Shown one piece after another: positions 27,987-39,948 of a stretch of 64,000 nt of DNA. Source of the stretch: Spiribacter salilacus (GTDB lineage: Bacteria; Pseudomonadota; Gammaproteobacteria; Nitrococcales; Nitrococcaceae); contig NZ_WJPP01000004.1 in the NCBI RefSeq assembly GCF_009649225.1, forward strand, positions 293,575 to 357,574, written 5' to 3'. The first letter of the stretch is position 1. Each line of letters starts with the position of its first letter. The translations under genes and the position numbers were made by a program. The notes under the pieces were generated by a model. The model did no database searches. It saw nothing but the letters and a program-made list of their open reading frames with translations, and was not told where the DNA came from.

Positions 27987-28595
27987 TTATGCGTATCGCC
28001 TTGCGGCCTCAACAATCGCGCCGCGGCGTAAAACCAATTTAAAGCGGCTTCCGCCGGCCATCCGCCAAAGTCCGCAGGCGCGAATGGCAGAAAGCAGCAA
28101 ACATCGAATGGTAGCGGCATTGCGTTCTTCTTGAAGATACTGCGCATGCCCCTGCACCATAATCCGTGGGGTGAGTCCGCTAACCTGTTCGGCATAGATT
28201 TCAGCAATGCCAAACATCACACTTTGGTGATCAATTTGATCGAAGTAACGTGCTTGTTCTCGCGTCCGTTCAAGGCCTGTGAGAATGCCTTGAAAACGAT
28301 GAGGTTGTTTTTGTAGCTTCCGATCCAGCTGGATGACGCCCAGTAAATACTGTGTCAGCTGCATTGCCTGCGGCTGGCTCAAATGCTGGGCTAGGGCTTG
28401 CACGCCAGGTTTTAGTATTTCTGGGCCGCCGTAGAGGGCTCCAACAGAGTTGTCGTATTGCCCCAGCAAACCCTCAAGACAAGCTTTAATGGGCGTGGTG
28501 TTGTACTGCCCCCGCTCTGCGATTGCGCGAATTTCACTAAGGCATAAAAAAACAGCCCCAAGCCCCAGTATTTCCTCACGACTGACTGAAAGCAC
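27987..28595 (-). CDS. hflD: HflD homologue, lysogenization regulator family
   Basis: HflD is a membrane-peripheral protein that in E. coli binds phage lambda CII and whose normal role is unclear; it is conserved next to mnmA in gammaproteobacteria, as here. The 202 residues show EEILGLGAVFLCLSEIRAIAERG, VGALYGGPEILKPGVQALAQHLSQ and LTQYLLGVIQLDRKLQKQP, matching the family core. The GTG at 28595 is chosen because GGATGAGGAG precedes it by 7 nt; an ATG at 28610 overlaps that same ribosome site. Either start overlaps the end of mnmA, by 20 or 35 bp. Confidence 0.85.
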   Translation of the reverse strand: MLSVSREEILGLGAVFLCLSEIRAIAERGQYNTTPIKACLEGLLGQYDNSVGALYGGPEILKPGVQALAQHLSQPQAMQLTQYLLGVIQLDRKLQKQPHRFQGILTGLERTREQARYFDQIDHQSVMFGIAEIYAEQVSGLTPRIMVQGHAQYLQEERNAATIRCLLLSAIRACGLWRMAGGSRFKLVLRRGAIVEAARRYA

Positions 28596-29703
28596 GGGTT
28601 GTCTCCTCATCCAAACGATTACGTGTATCGATAATTCCGCCGCCTAAACATTGCTCGCCGTTATAAATTACGACTGACTGGCCAGGCGCCACTGCACGCT
28701 GCGCATTATCGAAGGTAATACACCAACGACCCGCCTCCATCGGCTCTAGCAGAGCCGGCGCGTCGTTTTGACCATGCCGCAATCGGGCGCTGCAGCGCAG
28801 CGAGGTGGTTGGGCCGGCGCCGTCAACCCATTGTAGGTCAATGGCAGTCAGCCACTGGCTCAGCAGTGCCGGATGATCGTGCCCCTGAGTTACAATTAAG
28901 CGGTTGTGCGTTAGGTCTTTATCTACCACATACCAAGGCGCTGCGGCATGCCCACTGCGCCCCCCTAAATCAAGGCCACGGCGTTGACCGATGGTGTAAA
29001 AGGGCAGGCCAACATGCTCGCCAATAACCTCGCCAGTCAACGTCACCATTGGCCCGGGTGAGAAATCAATGTAGCGCCCTAAAAAAGACCGAAAATCACG
29101 CGGCCCAATAAAACAGATTCCGGTGCTATCCGGTTTGTCATGGTTAGCAAAGCCGGCTTGATCGGCAAGCTTGCGCACCTCCGTTTTCAGTAAATCAGCC
29201 AGCGGAAATAATGCTTTGGCGAGTTGTGCCTGACCGAGCGTGTAGAGAAAATAGGTTTGGTCTTTACGTCGATCGGTAGCGCGCTCGAGCGTGTAGCCAT
29301 TCGGCCCATGGCCAATGCGCGCATAATGACCAGTGGCAACGGCATCGGCACCAAGCCGTTCGGCATGATGTAAAAAGGCACGAAATTTAATGCGTTGGTT
29401 ACACAGAATATCGGGGTTGGGCGTGCGCCCCGCGCGAAATTCCTGCAAGCAGTGGGCAAAGACTTCTTCACGGTAATTGGCCGCAAAGTTGGCATGATGC
29501 AAAGGAATCCCCAGCGTATCAGCCACTTGCCGTGCATCTTGGTGATCAGCTTCCGAAGTACACGCGGTACTGGTATCGTCATCTTCCCAATTTTTCATGA
29601 ACAAGCCTTCTACCTGATAGCCTTGTTCGATGAGTTGCTGGGCAGCGACGGCGGAATCCACACCGCCAGAAAGGCCTACAATAATCTTTTGCAATTTCGT
29701 CAT
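28576..29703 (-). CDS. mnmA: tRNA-specific 2-thiouridylase MnmA
   Basis: MnmA thiolates U34 of tRNA for Lys, Glu and Gln using sulfur relayed from IscS. The 375 residues include the PP-loop GLSGGVDSAVAAQQL, the first catalytic Cys in TPNPDILCNQRIKF and the second in PDSTGICFIGPRDF, and the terminal NGEQCLGGGIID. The start ATG at 29703 is unambiguous (MTKLQKIIVGLSGG). Followed by overlapping hflD and divergent from clpS 51 bp away. Confidence 0.96.
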   Translation of the reverse strand: MTKLQKIIVGLSGGVDSAVAAQQLIEQGYQVEGLFMKNWEDDDTSTACTSEADHQDARQVADTLGIPLHHANFAANYREEVFAHCLQEFRAGRTPNPDILCNQRIKFRAFLHHAERLGADAVATGHYARIGHGPNGYTLERATDRRKDQTYFLYTLGQAQLAKALFPLADLLKTEVRKLADQAGFANHDKPDSTGICFIGPRDFRSFLGRYIDFSPGPMVTLTGEVIGEHVGLPFYTIGQRRGLDLGGRSGHAAAPWYVVDKDLTHNRLIVTQGHDHPALLSQWLTAIDLQWVDGAGPTTSLRCSARLRHGQNDAPALLEPMEAGRWCITFDNAQRAVAPGQSVVIYNGEQCLGGGIIDTRNRLDEETTRAFSQS

Positions 29704-29719
29704 CTGCTAAAGGATATCA

Positions 29720-29748
29720 TTGGCGGATTCGTGTTGACCTCTTAGAAT
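29720..29748 (+). promoter_or_regulatory. clpS promoter, predicted leaderless
   Basis: TTGGCG (-35, 29720-29725) and TAGAAT (-10, 29743-29748) are separated by 17 nt. Transcription 7 nt after the -10 would begin exactly at the A of the clpS ATG (29755), and there is no Shine-Dalgarno. Confidence 0.55.
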
Positions 29749-29754
29749 TAAAGT

Positions 29755-30075
29755 ATGAGCGAAGAAAATAACCCACAGCACGATGATGGTCTGTCCGTAC
29801 AAACGGCAGAGCCTAAAATTAAACAGCCCCCGCTATACCGGGTGGTTTTGTTAAATGATGACTACACGCCCATGGAGTTTGTGGTCGAGGTGCTGCAGGT
29901 ATTCTTTAGAATGGACCGAGAGCAAGCAACGCAGGTGATGTTGCATGTTCATACCCGCGGAAAAGGGGTATGTGGGGTGTATACGCGGGATGTTGCAGAA
30001 AGTAAGGTAGATCAAGTTAATGACTACGCCCGCGAATGTGATCATCCGTTAATGTGTACATTAGAGCCAGAATAA
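29755..30075 (+). CDS. clpS: ATP-dependent Clp protease adaptor ClpS
   Basis: ClpS hands substrates with destabilising N-terminal residues (Leu, Phe, Trp, Tyr) to ClpAP. The 106 residues contain the core [23 protein letters not shown], whose Asn-Asp and Met/Val line the N-degron pocket, with Asp-Asp in the NDD turn, and [25 protein letters not shown]. It lies 56 bp before clpA. It begins the N-degron block completed by bpt and aat on the other strand. Confidence 0.96.
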   Translation: MSEENNPQHDDGLSVQTAEPKIKQPPLYRVVLLNDDYTPMEFVVEVLQVFFRMDREQATQVMLHVHTRGKGVCGVYTRDVAESKVDQVNDYARECDHPLMCTLEPE

Positions 30076-30131
30076 GTGGAACCCGTTGCGTCGTGGCGGG
30101 TCGAACAAACATCGCAGTCAGGTGAGATCCC

Positions 30132-32417
30132 ATGTTAAGTAAAGAGCTAGAGTTCACGTTGAACCTGGCCTTCAAAGAGGCCCGAGATAAGCGCCACGAA
30201 TTTCTGACCGTCGAGCATCTATTGCTTGCGCTCACAGATAACCCGGCTGCGCTAGAGGTGTTGCGTGCCTGCGGCGCCGATCTAGATTCGTTGCGCAAGG
30301 ATCTTGAGGCATTTCTCGACGAAACAACGCCGTTGCTGCCGCCAAATGACAACCGTGAAACGCAACCTACCCTTGGTTTCCAGCGGGTACTGCAGCGCGC
30401 GATTTTGCATGTTCAATCTTCTGGTAAAAAAGAAGTTAGCGGCGCGAATGTGGTGGTGGCCATTTTTAGTGAGCAAGAATCACAAGCGGTGTACTTCTTG
30501 CACCGGCAGAACATCTCACGCCTTGATGCGGTTAACTTTATCTCACACGGCATTTCACGCGTTTCAGGTGAGCAAGAAGGTGCTGATGGCGAATCGACGG
30601 CAAGCGAGGCCGAGGCGGGTGAAGATGGTAGCAATGCAAGCCCGCTGGAGAGCTTTGCGACCAACCTCAATACCCGTGCTCGTGAAGGGCGCATTGATCC
30701 GTTGATTGGGCGTCAGCATGAAGTAGAGCGCACCATTCAGATTTTATGCCGTCGGCGGAAGAACAACCCGCTGTATGTGGGCGAGGCTGGCGTTGGCAAA
30801 ACGGCCATTGCTGAGGGTTTGGCTAAGCTGATTGTGGAGGGCGACGTTCCCGAGGTGCTCGCCGATGCCACGATCTACTCGCTGGATTTAGGCTCATTAG
30901 TGGCAGGCACCAAGTATCGGGGTGATTTTGAGAAGCGCCTGAAAGGGGTGCTTGCGCAACTTCGCAAAGAGCCGCATGCCATTTTGTTTATTGACGAAAT
31001 CCATACGATTATTGGTGCTGGCTCTGCCTCTGGCGGCGTCATGGATGCCTCTAATTTGCTTAAGCCCATGTTGGCCAGCGGCGAGCTGAAGTGCATTGGC
31101 TCAACTACCTATCAGGAATACCGAGGGGTATTTGAAAAAGATCGAGCGCTTGCAAGGCGCTTCCAGAAAATTGATGTTCCAGAGCCAACGGTGGCGGAAA
31201 CCGTACAGATTTTGCGTGGCCTCAAAGATCGCTTCGAGGCGCATCATGGTGTGCGCTATACCCAGCCTGCGCTTGAATCTGCAGCCGAGCTGGCGGCCAA
31301 GTACATCACCGATCGGCATTTGCCCGATAAGGCAATTGATGTGATTGATGAGGCAGGGGCTAACTCGCGATTACTGCCGCCGTCTAAGCGGAAAAAAACG
31401 GTTAGCGTGGGCGATGTAGAAACCATCGTGGCAAAAATTGCGCGGATTCCTCCAAAACGTGTGTCTACCTCAGATATGCGTTTGCTTGAGACAATGGAAA
31501 AAGACCTTAAGCGTGTGATTTATGGCCAGGATGAAGCCATAGACACCTTGGCAGCTACGATTAAGATGTCGCGTGCTGGACTGCGCGATACGGAAAAACC
31601 GGTGGGCAGTTTCCTGTTTGCCGGGCCAACCGGTGTGGGTAAAACCGAGGTTACCCGTCAGCTTGCAGAGATCATGGGAATCAACCTGATTCGCTTTGAT
31701 ATGTCGGAGTATATGGAGCGGCATACCGTCTCGCGGCTTATTGGTGCGCCGCCGGGATACGTGGGTTTTGATCAGGGTGGGCTGCTGACTGAAGAGGTGC
31801 TAAAGCATCCGCATTCGGTTGTTCTGCTCGATGAAATCGAAAAGGCGCATCCAGATGTCTTTAACCTGCTTTTACAGGTGATGGATCATGGTGCACTTAC
31901 GGATAACAACGGGCGTAAGGCTGACTTCCGCAATGTGATTTTGGTGATGACCACCAATGCGGGTGCCGAAGAGCAAAGCCGTCGCTCCATTGGCTTTACG
32001 CCGCAAGATCAAAGCAGCGATGCGCTAGAGGTCATTCGTAAACAGTTCACGCCAGAGTTCCGCAATCGACTAGATGCGATTATTCAGTTCAATGGCCTTG
32101 CGCCGGCTGTCATTGAGCGTGTGGCCGAAAAGTTCATACGCGAGCTGCGGCATCAGTTGGCGGATAAGCGCGTGACGGTGGAGCTCAGCGATGAGGCAAA
32201 GGCATGGCTTGCTGAAAACGGGTACGACGTCAAAATGGGTGCAAGACCCATGGCCCGGTTAATTCAAGAGCGGGTTAAACGCCCACTGGCGGACGAACTG
32301 CTGTTCGGGCGCCTGACTAACGGCGGCCATGTGCGAGTGGAGCTTAATGAAACCGGTGATGAGCTATCTTTCACCATCGAGGCTGCAGACTCTGTCAGCC
32401 CCGCTAGTGCGGATTAG
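30132..32417 (+). CDS. clpA: ATP-dependent Clp protease ATP-binding subunit ClpA
   Basis: ClpA is the unfoldase ring of ClpAP. The 761-residue protein has an N-terminal Clp_N repeat domain ([29 protein letters not shown]) that binds ClpS, a first AAA module with [16 protein letters not shown] and [19 protein letters not shown], and a second with [17 protein letters not shown] and [23 protein letters not shown]. An IGF-type ClpP loop motif (RSIGFTPQD) is present. The tail overlaps infA by 4 bp on the opposite strand. Confidence 0.97.
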   Translation: MLSKELEFTLNLAFKEARDKRHEFLTVEHLLLALTDNPAALEVLRACGADLDSLRKDLEAFLDETTPLLPPNDNRETQPTLGFQRVLQRAILHVQSSGKKEVSGANVVVAIFSEQESQAVYFLHRQNISRLDAVNFISHGISRVSGEQEGADGESTASEAEAGEDGSNASPLESFATNLNTRAREGRIDPLIGRQHEVERTIQILCRRRKNNPLYVGEAGVGKTAIAEGLAKLIVEGDVPEVLADATIYSLDLGSLVAGTKYRGDFEKRLKGVLAQLRKEPHAILFIDEIHTIIGAGSASGGVMDASNLLKPMLASGELKCIGSTTYQEYRGVFEKDRALARRFQKIDVPEPTVAETVQILRGLKDRFEAHHGVRYTQPALESAAELAAKYITDRHLPDKAIDVIDEAGANSRLLPPSKRKKTVSVGDVETIVAKIARIPPKRVSTSDMRLLETMEKDLKRVIYGQDEAIDTLAATIKMSRAGLRDTEKPVGSFLFAGPTGVGKTEVTRQLAEIMGINLIRFDMSEYMERHTVSRLIGAPPGYVGFDQGGLLTEEVLKHPHSVVLLDEIEKAHPDVFNLLLQVMDHGALTDNNGRKADFRNVILVMTTNAGAEEQSRRSIGFTPQDQSSDALEVIRKQFTPEFRNRLDAIIQFNGLAPAVIERVAEKFIRELRHQLADKRVTVELSDEAKAWLAENGYDVKMGARPMARLIQERVKRPLADELLFGRLTNGGHVRVELNETGDELSFTIEAADSVSPASAD

Positions 32418-32632
32418 CGGGCTCGGTAAACGATACGCCCCTTATTGAGATCGTAAGGGGTGAGCTCCACAGTTACTGCATCTCCACGTAAAATCCGGAT
32501 GTAGTGCTTGCGCATCTTTCCCGAAATATGGGCAGTAACGGTGTGACCGTTCTCCAATTCAACCCGAAACATGGTGTTTGGCATCACCTCAGTGATGGTG
32601 CCCTGCATGCGGATGTTTTCTTCTTTGGCCAT
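32414..32632 (-). CDS. infA: Translation initiation factor IF-1
   Basis: The 72-residue OB-fold factor that occupies the A site during initiation: [48 protein letters not shown] is nearly the textbook sequence. It lies between clpA and the arginyl/leucyl-transferase homologue bpt (22 bp upstream), the usual order in gammaproteobacteria. It overlaps clpA tail-to-tail by 4 bp. Confidence 0.98.
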   Translation of the reverse strand: MAKEENIRMQGTITEVMPNTMFRVELENGHTVTAHISGKMRKHYIRILRGDAVTVELTPYDLNKGRIVYRAR

Positions 32633-32653
32633 TCAACCTCTCTCAAAATAACG

Positions 32654-33379
32654 TTAACCGCCGGATTCTACACGAACCCAGCCTTGCGCTGTTAACCTTT
32701 CGTGCGGGCAAAAACCGGTTTTGTAATCCATTTGTGCACATCCCGCAATGTTGTAGCCCAAATAAAGCCATTCATAGCCGCGTTGAATAGCCGTTTCTAT
32801 CTGTTTGAGGATAGCAAACGTGCCGAGGCTGCGTGACGACAGGTCAGGGTCAAAAAACGTATAAACCGCCGATAATGAGATACCCGTGTCATCAACAATA
32901 GCAACGCCAAGGAGCTGATTGTTTAAGCGCATTTCAAAAAATTCCGTTGGACACCATTCTGCGGTAAAAAAGCGCCAATATTCATCTGGCTCGGCATCTG
33001 CCATACCCCCTGTGGGATGCCTTGCCTCCACATAGCGTTTGTATAACGCGTAGTGATCCTGACGAAAGCTTAGCCCTGCCGAACTCCATTGCAGGTCTTT
33101 GTTGCGCTGTAAGCAGCGACGATGACGGCGGCGGGCCGTAAATTCAGCCACCGGTATGCGCAAACTCTCACAGGCCTGACAGCCAGGGCAGGCGGGGCGA
33201 TAGATATGCTCTCCGCCGCGCCGGAAGCCCTGCTGTAATAACTCATCATAGATGGGCCCTGTTAGCGGGTAATGAGGGTCAATATGAGCAAACCGCGCGG
33301 GCCTATCCTCAAAATAAGGGCAAGGCCCAAGCCCGGTCGAAAATAAGGCGATACGTTTGAGGGGTTCGTTATCACTCAT
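32654..33379 (-). CDS. bpt: Aspartate/glutamate leucyltransferase Bpt
   Basis: Bpt adds Leu to N-terminal Asp or Glu, generating a ClpS degron. The 241 residues open FSTGLGPCPYFEDRPARF and hold the paired Cys motif CPGCQACESLRIPVAEF, then the GNAT-like catalytic fold (RFF... FAILKQIETAIQRGYEWLYLGYNIAGCAQMDYK). The start at 33379 is chosen because upstream in-frame codons lie in aat; the overlap with aat is 8 bp. It fits the bacterial two-transferase N-degron arrangement. Confidence 0.93.
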   Translation of the reverse strand: MSDNEPLKRIALFSTGLGPCPYFEDRPARFAHIDPHYPLTGPIYDELLQQGFRRGGEHIYRPACPGCQACESLRIPVAEFTARRRHRRCLQRNKDLQWSSAGLSFRQDHYALYKRYVEARHPTGGMADAEPDEYWRFFTAEWCPTEFFEMRLNNQLLGVAIVDDTGISLSAVYTFFDPDLSSRSLGTFAILKQIETAIQRGYEWLYLGYNIAGCAQMDYKTGFCPHERLTAQGWVRVESGG

Positions 33380-34106
33380 AACCGCTTGCCGTAATGCTGA
33401 GTTGCCAACGTCCAATATGATCTGGCTGACGCTGGCTTTTGGCTAGCCAGTCAAGAAATTGTGCGCGAGGCAGGCACTTGGCGCCTAAGCTGAGCAAGTG
33501 TGGCGTTGGCATCTGGCAGTCAAGAAACGCAAAATCCCAAGCGGCAAGTTGCCCGCATAACCACGCCATGGCGATTTTACTGGCATTGGGTTGACGGCTA
33601 AACATCGATTCCCCAAAAAACGCGCCACCCAGAGATACGCCGTAAAGCCCGCCAATGAGCTGTCGGTTCTTCCAGACCTCGATGGAATGAGCCAAGCCCA
33701 ACGTATGCAGCTGATCGTACGCGGCTTGCATTTCTTCGGTAATCCATGTGCCGGGTTGCCCTGTTCGTGGAGCAGCACAGGCGTGCATCACCGCAGAAAA
33801 AGCGGTGTCTAGGGTAATTGAATAATCGTGTTTTCGCAGTGTTTGGCGAAACCGTCGGCTTGCCTTGAATTGCGTTGGCACCAGAACAGCCCGCGGATCA
33901 GGGCTCCACCACAGAATGGGTTCATGTTCAGAAAACCAAGGGAAGATGCCGGCGCGATAAGCAGCCTCTAATCGGCGTGGCGAGAGCGTAGCGCCAATCG
34001 CCAGCAATCCGTTGGGGTCGGTTAAGGCGGTGGCCGGATGAGGAAGGGGAGTAGTTTCATCATCCGCGGCAAGCCAAGGCACCGGTAGTATCGGATGAGA
34101 CGTCAC
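33372..34106 (-). CDS. aat: Leucyl/phenylalanyl-tRNA-protein transferase
   Basis: Aat attaches Leu or Phe to proteins with N-terminal Lys or Arg. The 244 residues show GLLAIGATLSPRRLEAAYRAGIFPWFSEHEPILWWSPDPRAVL, a family hallmark, plus GLAHSIEVWKNRQLIGGLYGVSLGGAFFGESMFSR with the catalytic GGxYGxxxG loop. It overlaps the upstream acyltransferase by 4 bp and bpt by 8 bp. With bpt and clpSA it completes the N-degron pathway. Confidence 0.96.
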   Translation of the reverse strand: MTSHPILPVPWLAADDETTPLPHPATALTDPNGLLAIGATLSPRRLEAAYRAGIFPWFSEHEPILWWSPDPRAVLVPTQFKASRRFRQTLRKHDYSITLDTAFSAVMHACAAPRTGQPGTWITEEMQAAYDQLHTLGLAHSIEVWKNRQLIGGLYGVSLGGAFFGESMFSRQPNASKIAMAWLCGQLAAWDFAFLDCQMPTPHLLSLGAKCLPRAQFLDWLAKSQRQPDHIGRWQLSITASGYE

Positions 34107-35254
34107 GGTAGCGTTTCCAGAACCTCGATGCGAAAGGGTGCTTCAGCGCGCAGCGCTTCGGCATATCCCGCAACGGCAGGGCGTTCTCGATCTAAAAAAT
34201 GATCCACGGCTTGTCTGAATTGTGGATCAACCAAGTAATGCGCTGAATGGGTCAGGGTGGGCAGAAAGCCCCGCGCAATTTTATGTTCACCCTGCGCACC
34301 GGGTTCAAAGCGGGTTAAACCGTGTTGAATGCAGTACTCGATGCCTTGGTAGTAGCAGGTCTCAAAATGCAGGCCATCGATTTCTTCATCCGCACCCCAG
34401 TAGCGTCCGTAAAGCGTATTGGCATCGCGAAAGCAAATAGCGCCGGCAACCGGCGTTTCTGCGCGCTTGGCAACGAATAAAATCATCTGATCGCCGAGGG
34501 CTTGAGCCATTTCCATAAAACATTCACGGCTGATCAACGGCAAATTACCGTGTGCCTCAAAGGTGTTGGAATAAAATCGATGCATCGCACTCCACAAAGC
34601 CCCATCCGTTTCATGCCCGTGAATCACCTCTAATATGATTCCAGCCGATGCCACTAAGCGGCGCTCGCGGCGTATATTTTTGCGTTTTTTTGCGCTCATG
34701 CCGCCCAGAAAGGCGTCAAAGTCGGTATAACCGGGGTTATGCCAGTGAAACTGGCACCCCGTTCGGTGTAGGTAGTCGTTGCGCAGCAGGGCTTTTTGAT
34801 CAGCGGGCGAATGAAAAAGCCAGTGCGCGGAGCTTAAGCCAAGTTGTTCGGTTAAACGCATTGCCCCTGTTGCCAGGGCATTCCGGAGTTCACCCGCAGG
34901 TTTGTCGGGATGTAGCAGCATTCGTGGCCCGTTAACGGGGCTAAATGGTACGCCGATCACCAATTTCGGATAGTAATCGAGTCCATGTCGCTCGTAGGCT
35001 TGTGCCCAAGCAAAATCAAAAACAAATTCACCCCAAGAATGCTGTTTTAAATAAGCGGGTGCCGCGGCAATGAGTTGGTCGTCTTCCCATAACAAGAGGT
35101 GCTGCGGCAGCCAGCCGGTTTCTGGGGCTACCGCCTCATGCCGCTCAAGGGCGTGCAAAAATTCATAGCGCAGAAATGGATTATCTGCGCCTTGCAACTG
35201 ATTCCACTGATCGGGATTAACAGCGGTGATTTGGTGGGCTGCACTTAGCTTCAT
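34103..35254 (-). CDS. GNAT-superfamily acyltransferase (COG3146, FemAB-like)
   Basis: A 383-residue protein of the family annotated as peptidogalycan biosynthesis or GNAT-like. Family landmarks are PFLRYEFLHALERHEAV at the N-terminus, FDFAWAQAYERHGLDYYPKLVIGVPFSPVNGPR, GYTDFDAFLGGMSAKKRKNIRRERR and RYWGADEEIDGLHFETCYYQGIEYCIQHGL. The FemAB-like fold suggests transfer from an aminoacyl-tRNA or acyl donor; the substrate is not known. It heads the operon of aat, bpt and infA, overlapping aat by 4 bp. In other gammaproteobacteria it is a frequent companion of aat. Confidence 0.75.
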   Translation of the reverse strand: MKLSAAHQITAVNPDQWNQLQGADNPFLRYEFLHALERHEAVAPETGWLPQHLLLWEDDQLIAAAPAYLKQHSWGEFVFDFAWAQAYERHGLDYYPKLVIGVPFSPVNGPRMLLHPDKPAGELRNALATGAMRLTEQLGLSSAHWLFHSPADQKALLRNDYLHRTGCQFHWHNPGYTDFDAFLGGMSAKKRKNIRRERRLVASAGIILEVIHGHETDGALWSAMHRFYSNTFEAHGNLPLISRECFMEMAQALGDQMILFVAKRAETPVAGAICFRDANTLYGRYWGADEEIDGLHFETCYYQGIEYCIQHGLTRFEPGAQGEHKIARGFLPTLTHSAHYLVDPQFRQAVDHFLDRERPAVAGYAEALRAEAPFRIEVLETLP

Positions 35255-35317
35255 GTGTTGTTTAGCGACCTGCGGTACAATCTACGTAATGAATTCGTTT
35301 AGGGTAAACAACAAGGC

Positions 35318-37633
35318 GTGGCAGGCAAAGCGACAACGCGCCAATTAGCGGCGCCAGTCACCCAGCAGATGGGGCGCATGATGCGCGAGGCAGCACTGCT
35401 ACTGCTTATGGCCGTGGCGGGCTATTTGCTGCTGTCCCTTTTTACTTACGACCCGGCTGATCCGGGTTGGAGTCATGCGCGCCCGGTTGATCAGCCCAGT
35501 AATGCTGGTGGCATTGTCGGGGCTTATTGGGCCGACCTTAGTCTGTTTCTATTTGGCTACCTTGCCTACCTATTTCCCATTCTACTCGGTTTGCTGGCCA
35601 CCTTGATTTATCGCTGGCAGCGTCGTGATGGCCGGGTGCATTGGGGCATTATTGGAGTTCGTGTGGCGGGCTTTTTCCTCACGCTGCTTTCAGGAGCGGC
35701 GCTCGCTTGGCTGCATATTGAGCCGGTGGCAGGCACTGTGCCGTTAAGCTCAGGTGGGGTGCTTGGAAATTTGGTTGGCAGCCAAGTAGAGCAAGCCTTT
35801 AGCTTTGCCGGGGCTACCATGCTTGCACTGGCGGTGTTTTTGGCAGGGGTTACCCTATTCACGGGGTTATCTTGGATTGCATTGATGGACACACTTGGCC
35901 GTTTTGCATTATCTCAAGGTCAGTACATTTTGCTGGTGCGGGGTTGGATTCAAGATTTTATGGAGGGCCGCAAGGCGCAGCGCGCCAGAGAAGTAGCCCG
36001 TAAGGAAGAAAAGAAACGCGCACGTAAGCGCAAAGTGCCAGCAATTAAGGCACCGGCCGCCGAGGCTAAGCCGGGCCCGCGTGCACGTGAAGAGCAACAA
36101 ATTAAATTGTTTGACGATGAGCCGCCATTGCCCGGTGAGCATCCGCCGGTGGGTCTACTCGACCCGCCTCCAATAGAAAAGCCCGGTTATAGCGATGATG
36201 CGCTAGAAGCGATGTCGCGGCTGGTTGAGCATAAGCTGCGCGACTTTGGCATTGAAGTTGAAGTGGTGGCTGTGCAGCCCGGCCCGGTTATTACACGCTT
36301 TGAGCTTAAGCCAGCAGCGGGCATTAAGGTCAGCCAAATTACGAATTTGTCTAAAGACTTGGCACGGGCTTTGTCGGTAACTGCCGTGCGTGTGGTTGAG
36401 GTAATACCGGGTAAGTCAGTTGTTGGATTAGAAATTCCAAATGAACACCGACAGGTGATTGCGCTATCTGAAATTATTCGGGCAGAAGCGTTTGAAAAGG
36501 CGTCTTCGCCGCTGACCTTAGCGATTGGTAAGGATATTGGCGGTTACACCCAGGTGGTCGATTTAGCCAAAATGCCGCATCTATTAGTGGCCGGCACAAC
36601 GGGCTCGGGTAAGTCAGTGGGCATTAACGCCATGATTTTGAGCCTGCTTTACAAAAATACGCCAGAGCAAGTGCGGTTAATCATGATCGATCCAAAAATG
36701 CTGGAGCTGTCGGTGTACGACGGTATTCCGCATTTGCTGGCCCCTGTGGTAACTGACATGAAAGAGGCGTCTAATGCGCTGCGCTGGTGTGTGGCCGAAA
36801 TGGAGCGGCGTTATCGCGTGATGGCATCGTTAGGTGTGCGAAATATCGCAGGCGCTAATCGGCGTATTCGTGATGCGGCAGAGCAGGGAGAGCCAATCTT
36901 AGACCCTAGCGTTAATCCGCAATTAGTTGATGAGGTGCCAGCGCTTGAGCCGTTGCCGTATGTGGTTGTGGTGATTGATGAGTTTGCCGACATGATGATG
37001 ATGGTGGGCAAAAAAGTTGAGGAGTTAATTGCCAGATTGGCGCAAAAGGCCCGGGCATCAGGTATCCATTTGATTTTGGCCACTCAGCGGCCGTCGGTTG
37101 ATGTGATTACCGGTCTGATTAAAGCCAACATTCCCACTCGAATGGCCTTTCAGGTGTCTTCACGGGTAGATTCACGCACCATTCTCGACCAAATGGGGGC
37201 AGAGTCACTACTAGGCCATGGCGATATGCTGTACATGGGGCCGGGTGGGCGTGGTTTGCCAGAGCGCGTGCATGGCGCGTTTGTGTCCGATGCAGAAGTG
37301 CATCGGGTAGCGGAGCATCTTAAACGCAGCGGTACGCCTGAATATGTGGAAGGGGTGCTTGAAGGCCCATCGGGCAGTGACCCTGCTAATTTAAGCTTAT
37401 TGCCCGGCGAAAAGGGGGATACCAGCGGAGAATCAGATCCGCTGTACGATGAGGCAGTACAGATCGTGACGGAAACCCGCAAAGCGTCTATCTCAGGCGT
37501 TCAGCGGCGTTTGCGAATTGGCTATAACCGGGCTGCGCGGCTCATCGAAGATATGGAAGCGGCAGGTGTGGTCGGGGCATTGCAGTCTAACGGAACGCGT
37601 GAGGTGCTTGCGCCGCCGCCACCTCGGGATTAA
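35318..37633 (+). CDS. ftsK: DNA translocase FtsK
   Basis: FtsK anchors at the septum and pumps the chromosome terminus, activating XerCD. The 771 residues have four membrane helices (about residues 20-190), a short Lys/Arg-Pro-rich linker (about 210-280), a RecA-like motor with Walker [16 protein letters not shown] near residue 430 and Walker [17 protein letters not shown], a KOPS-reader gamma domain at the C-terminus ([24 protein letters not shown]). The linker is much shorter than in E. coli, which is normal outside enterics. The GTG at 35318 has ACAAGG close upstream; an internal ATG at 35369 would lose part of helix 1's lead. Followed by lolA after 6 bp. Confidence 0.95.
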   Translation: MAGKATTRQLAAPVTQQMGRMMREAALLLLMAVAGYLLLSLFTYDPADPGWSHARPVDQPSNAGGIVGAYWADLSLFLFGYLAYLFPILLGLLATLIYRWQRRDGRVHWGIIGVRVAGFFLTLLSGAALAWLHIEPVAGTVPLSSGGVLGNLVGSQVEQAFSFAGATMLALAVFLAGVTLFTGLSWIALMDTLGRFALSQGQYILLVRGWIQDFMEGRKAQRAREVARKEEKKRARKRKVPAIKAPAAEAKPGPRAREEQQIKLFDDEPPLPGEHPPVGLLDPPPIEKPGYSDDALEAMSRLVEHKLRDFGIEVEVVAVQPGPVITRFELKPAAGIKVSQITNLSKDLARALSVTAVRVVEVIPGKSVVGLEIPNEHRQVIALSEIIRAEAFEKASSPLTLAIGKDIGGYTQVVDLAKMPHLLVAGTTGSGKSVGINAMILSLLYKNTPEQVRLIMIDPKMLELSVYDGIPHLLAPVVTDMKEASNALRWCVAEMERRYRVMASLGVRNIAGANRRIRDAAEQGEPILDPSVNPQLVDEVPALEPLPYVVVVIDEFADMMMMVGKKVEELIARLAQKARASGIHLILATQRPSVDVITGLIKANIPTRMAFQVSSRVDSRTILDQMGAESLLGHGDMLYMGPGGRGLPERVHGAFVSDAEVHRVAEHLKRSGTPEYVEGVLEGPSGSDPANLSLLPGEKGDTSGESDPLYDEAVQIVTETRKASISGVQRRLRIGYNRAARLIEDMEAAGVVGALQSNGTREVLAPPPPRD

Positions 37634-37639
37634 TCCGCT

Positions 37640-38257
37640 ATGTCATATCGGTTTTGCCTTTCTATTTTAATGGCCGTATGGGTGTTGTTTGCCACTGGTG
37701 CACAGGCGGATGCGCTGGAGGAGCTTGAGCGCTATTTCTCTGAGGTCAACACGCTGTCGGGGCAGTTCATTCAAGAAACCAGCGATTCGACGGGGGCCGT
37801 GGTAGAGACGGCCGAGGGCGAGTTTTTTATCGCACGCCCCGAGCGATTTGTTTGGGATTATTCGTTACCGTACGAGCAACAAATTGTGGCTGATGGTCAG
37901 CAGTTGTGGGTTTACGATGTAGACCTTGATCAGGTGGTGGTGCGCCCGCTTGGTGAGGCCCTTGGGGTGGGTGCGGCGCAACTGCTCAGTGGCGATATCG
38001 ACTCGCTAAGCGCCAGCTTTGAGATTCAAATCGGTGATAATGATGATGTTTTACTCAAACCAACCGATCCAGCCTGGGCGTTTCAAGAAATTCGCCTGCA
38101 ATTTAGCCAAGGTATTCCCCAGCGAATGGAGATTGCCGATGGCATGGATCAAACCGTAACGGTTGAGTTTGAAGAGGTGATTGTTAACCCATCGATTCCT
38201 GATCGTCGTTTTGAATTTGTTGTGCCAGATGGCGTTGATGTGATTGAGGGATCGTAA
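37640..38257 (+). CDS. lolA: Outer-membrane lipoprotein carrier LolA
   Basis: LolA ferries lipoproteins across the periplasm from LolCDE to LolB. The 205 residues have a signal peptide (MSYRFCLSILMAVWVLFATGAQA) and the family core: LSGQFIQET, GEFFIARPERFVWDYSLPYEQQIVADGQQLWVYDVDLDQVVVRPL, with the conserved Arg and Pro residues of the lid. It lies between ftsK (6 bp) and serS (24 bp), a conserved gammaproteobacterial order (often with rarA, absent here). Confidence 0.95.
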   Translation: MSYRFCLSILMAVWVLFATGAQADALEELERYFSEVNTLSGQFIQETSDSTGAVVETAEGEFFIARPERFVWDYSLPYEQQIVADGQQLWVYDVDLDQVVVRPLGEALGVGAAQLLSGDIDSLSASFEIQIGDNDDVLLKPTDPAWAFQEIRLQFSQGIPQRMEIADGMDQTVTVEFEEVIVNPSIPDRRFEFVVPDGVDVIEGS

Positions 38258-39944
<1,687 letters not shown>

Positions 39945-39948
<4 letters not shown>

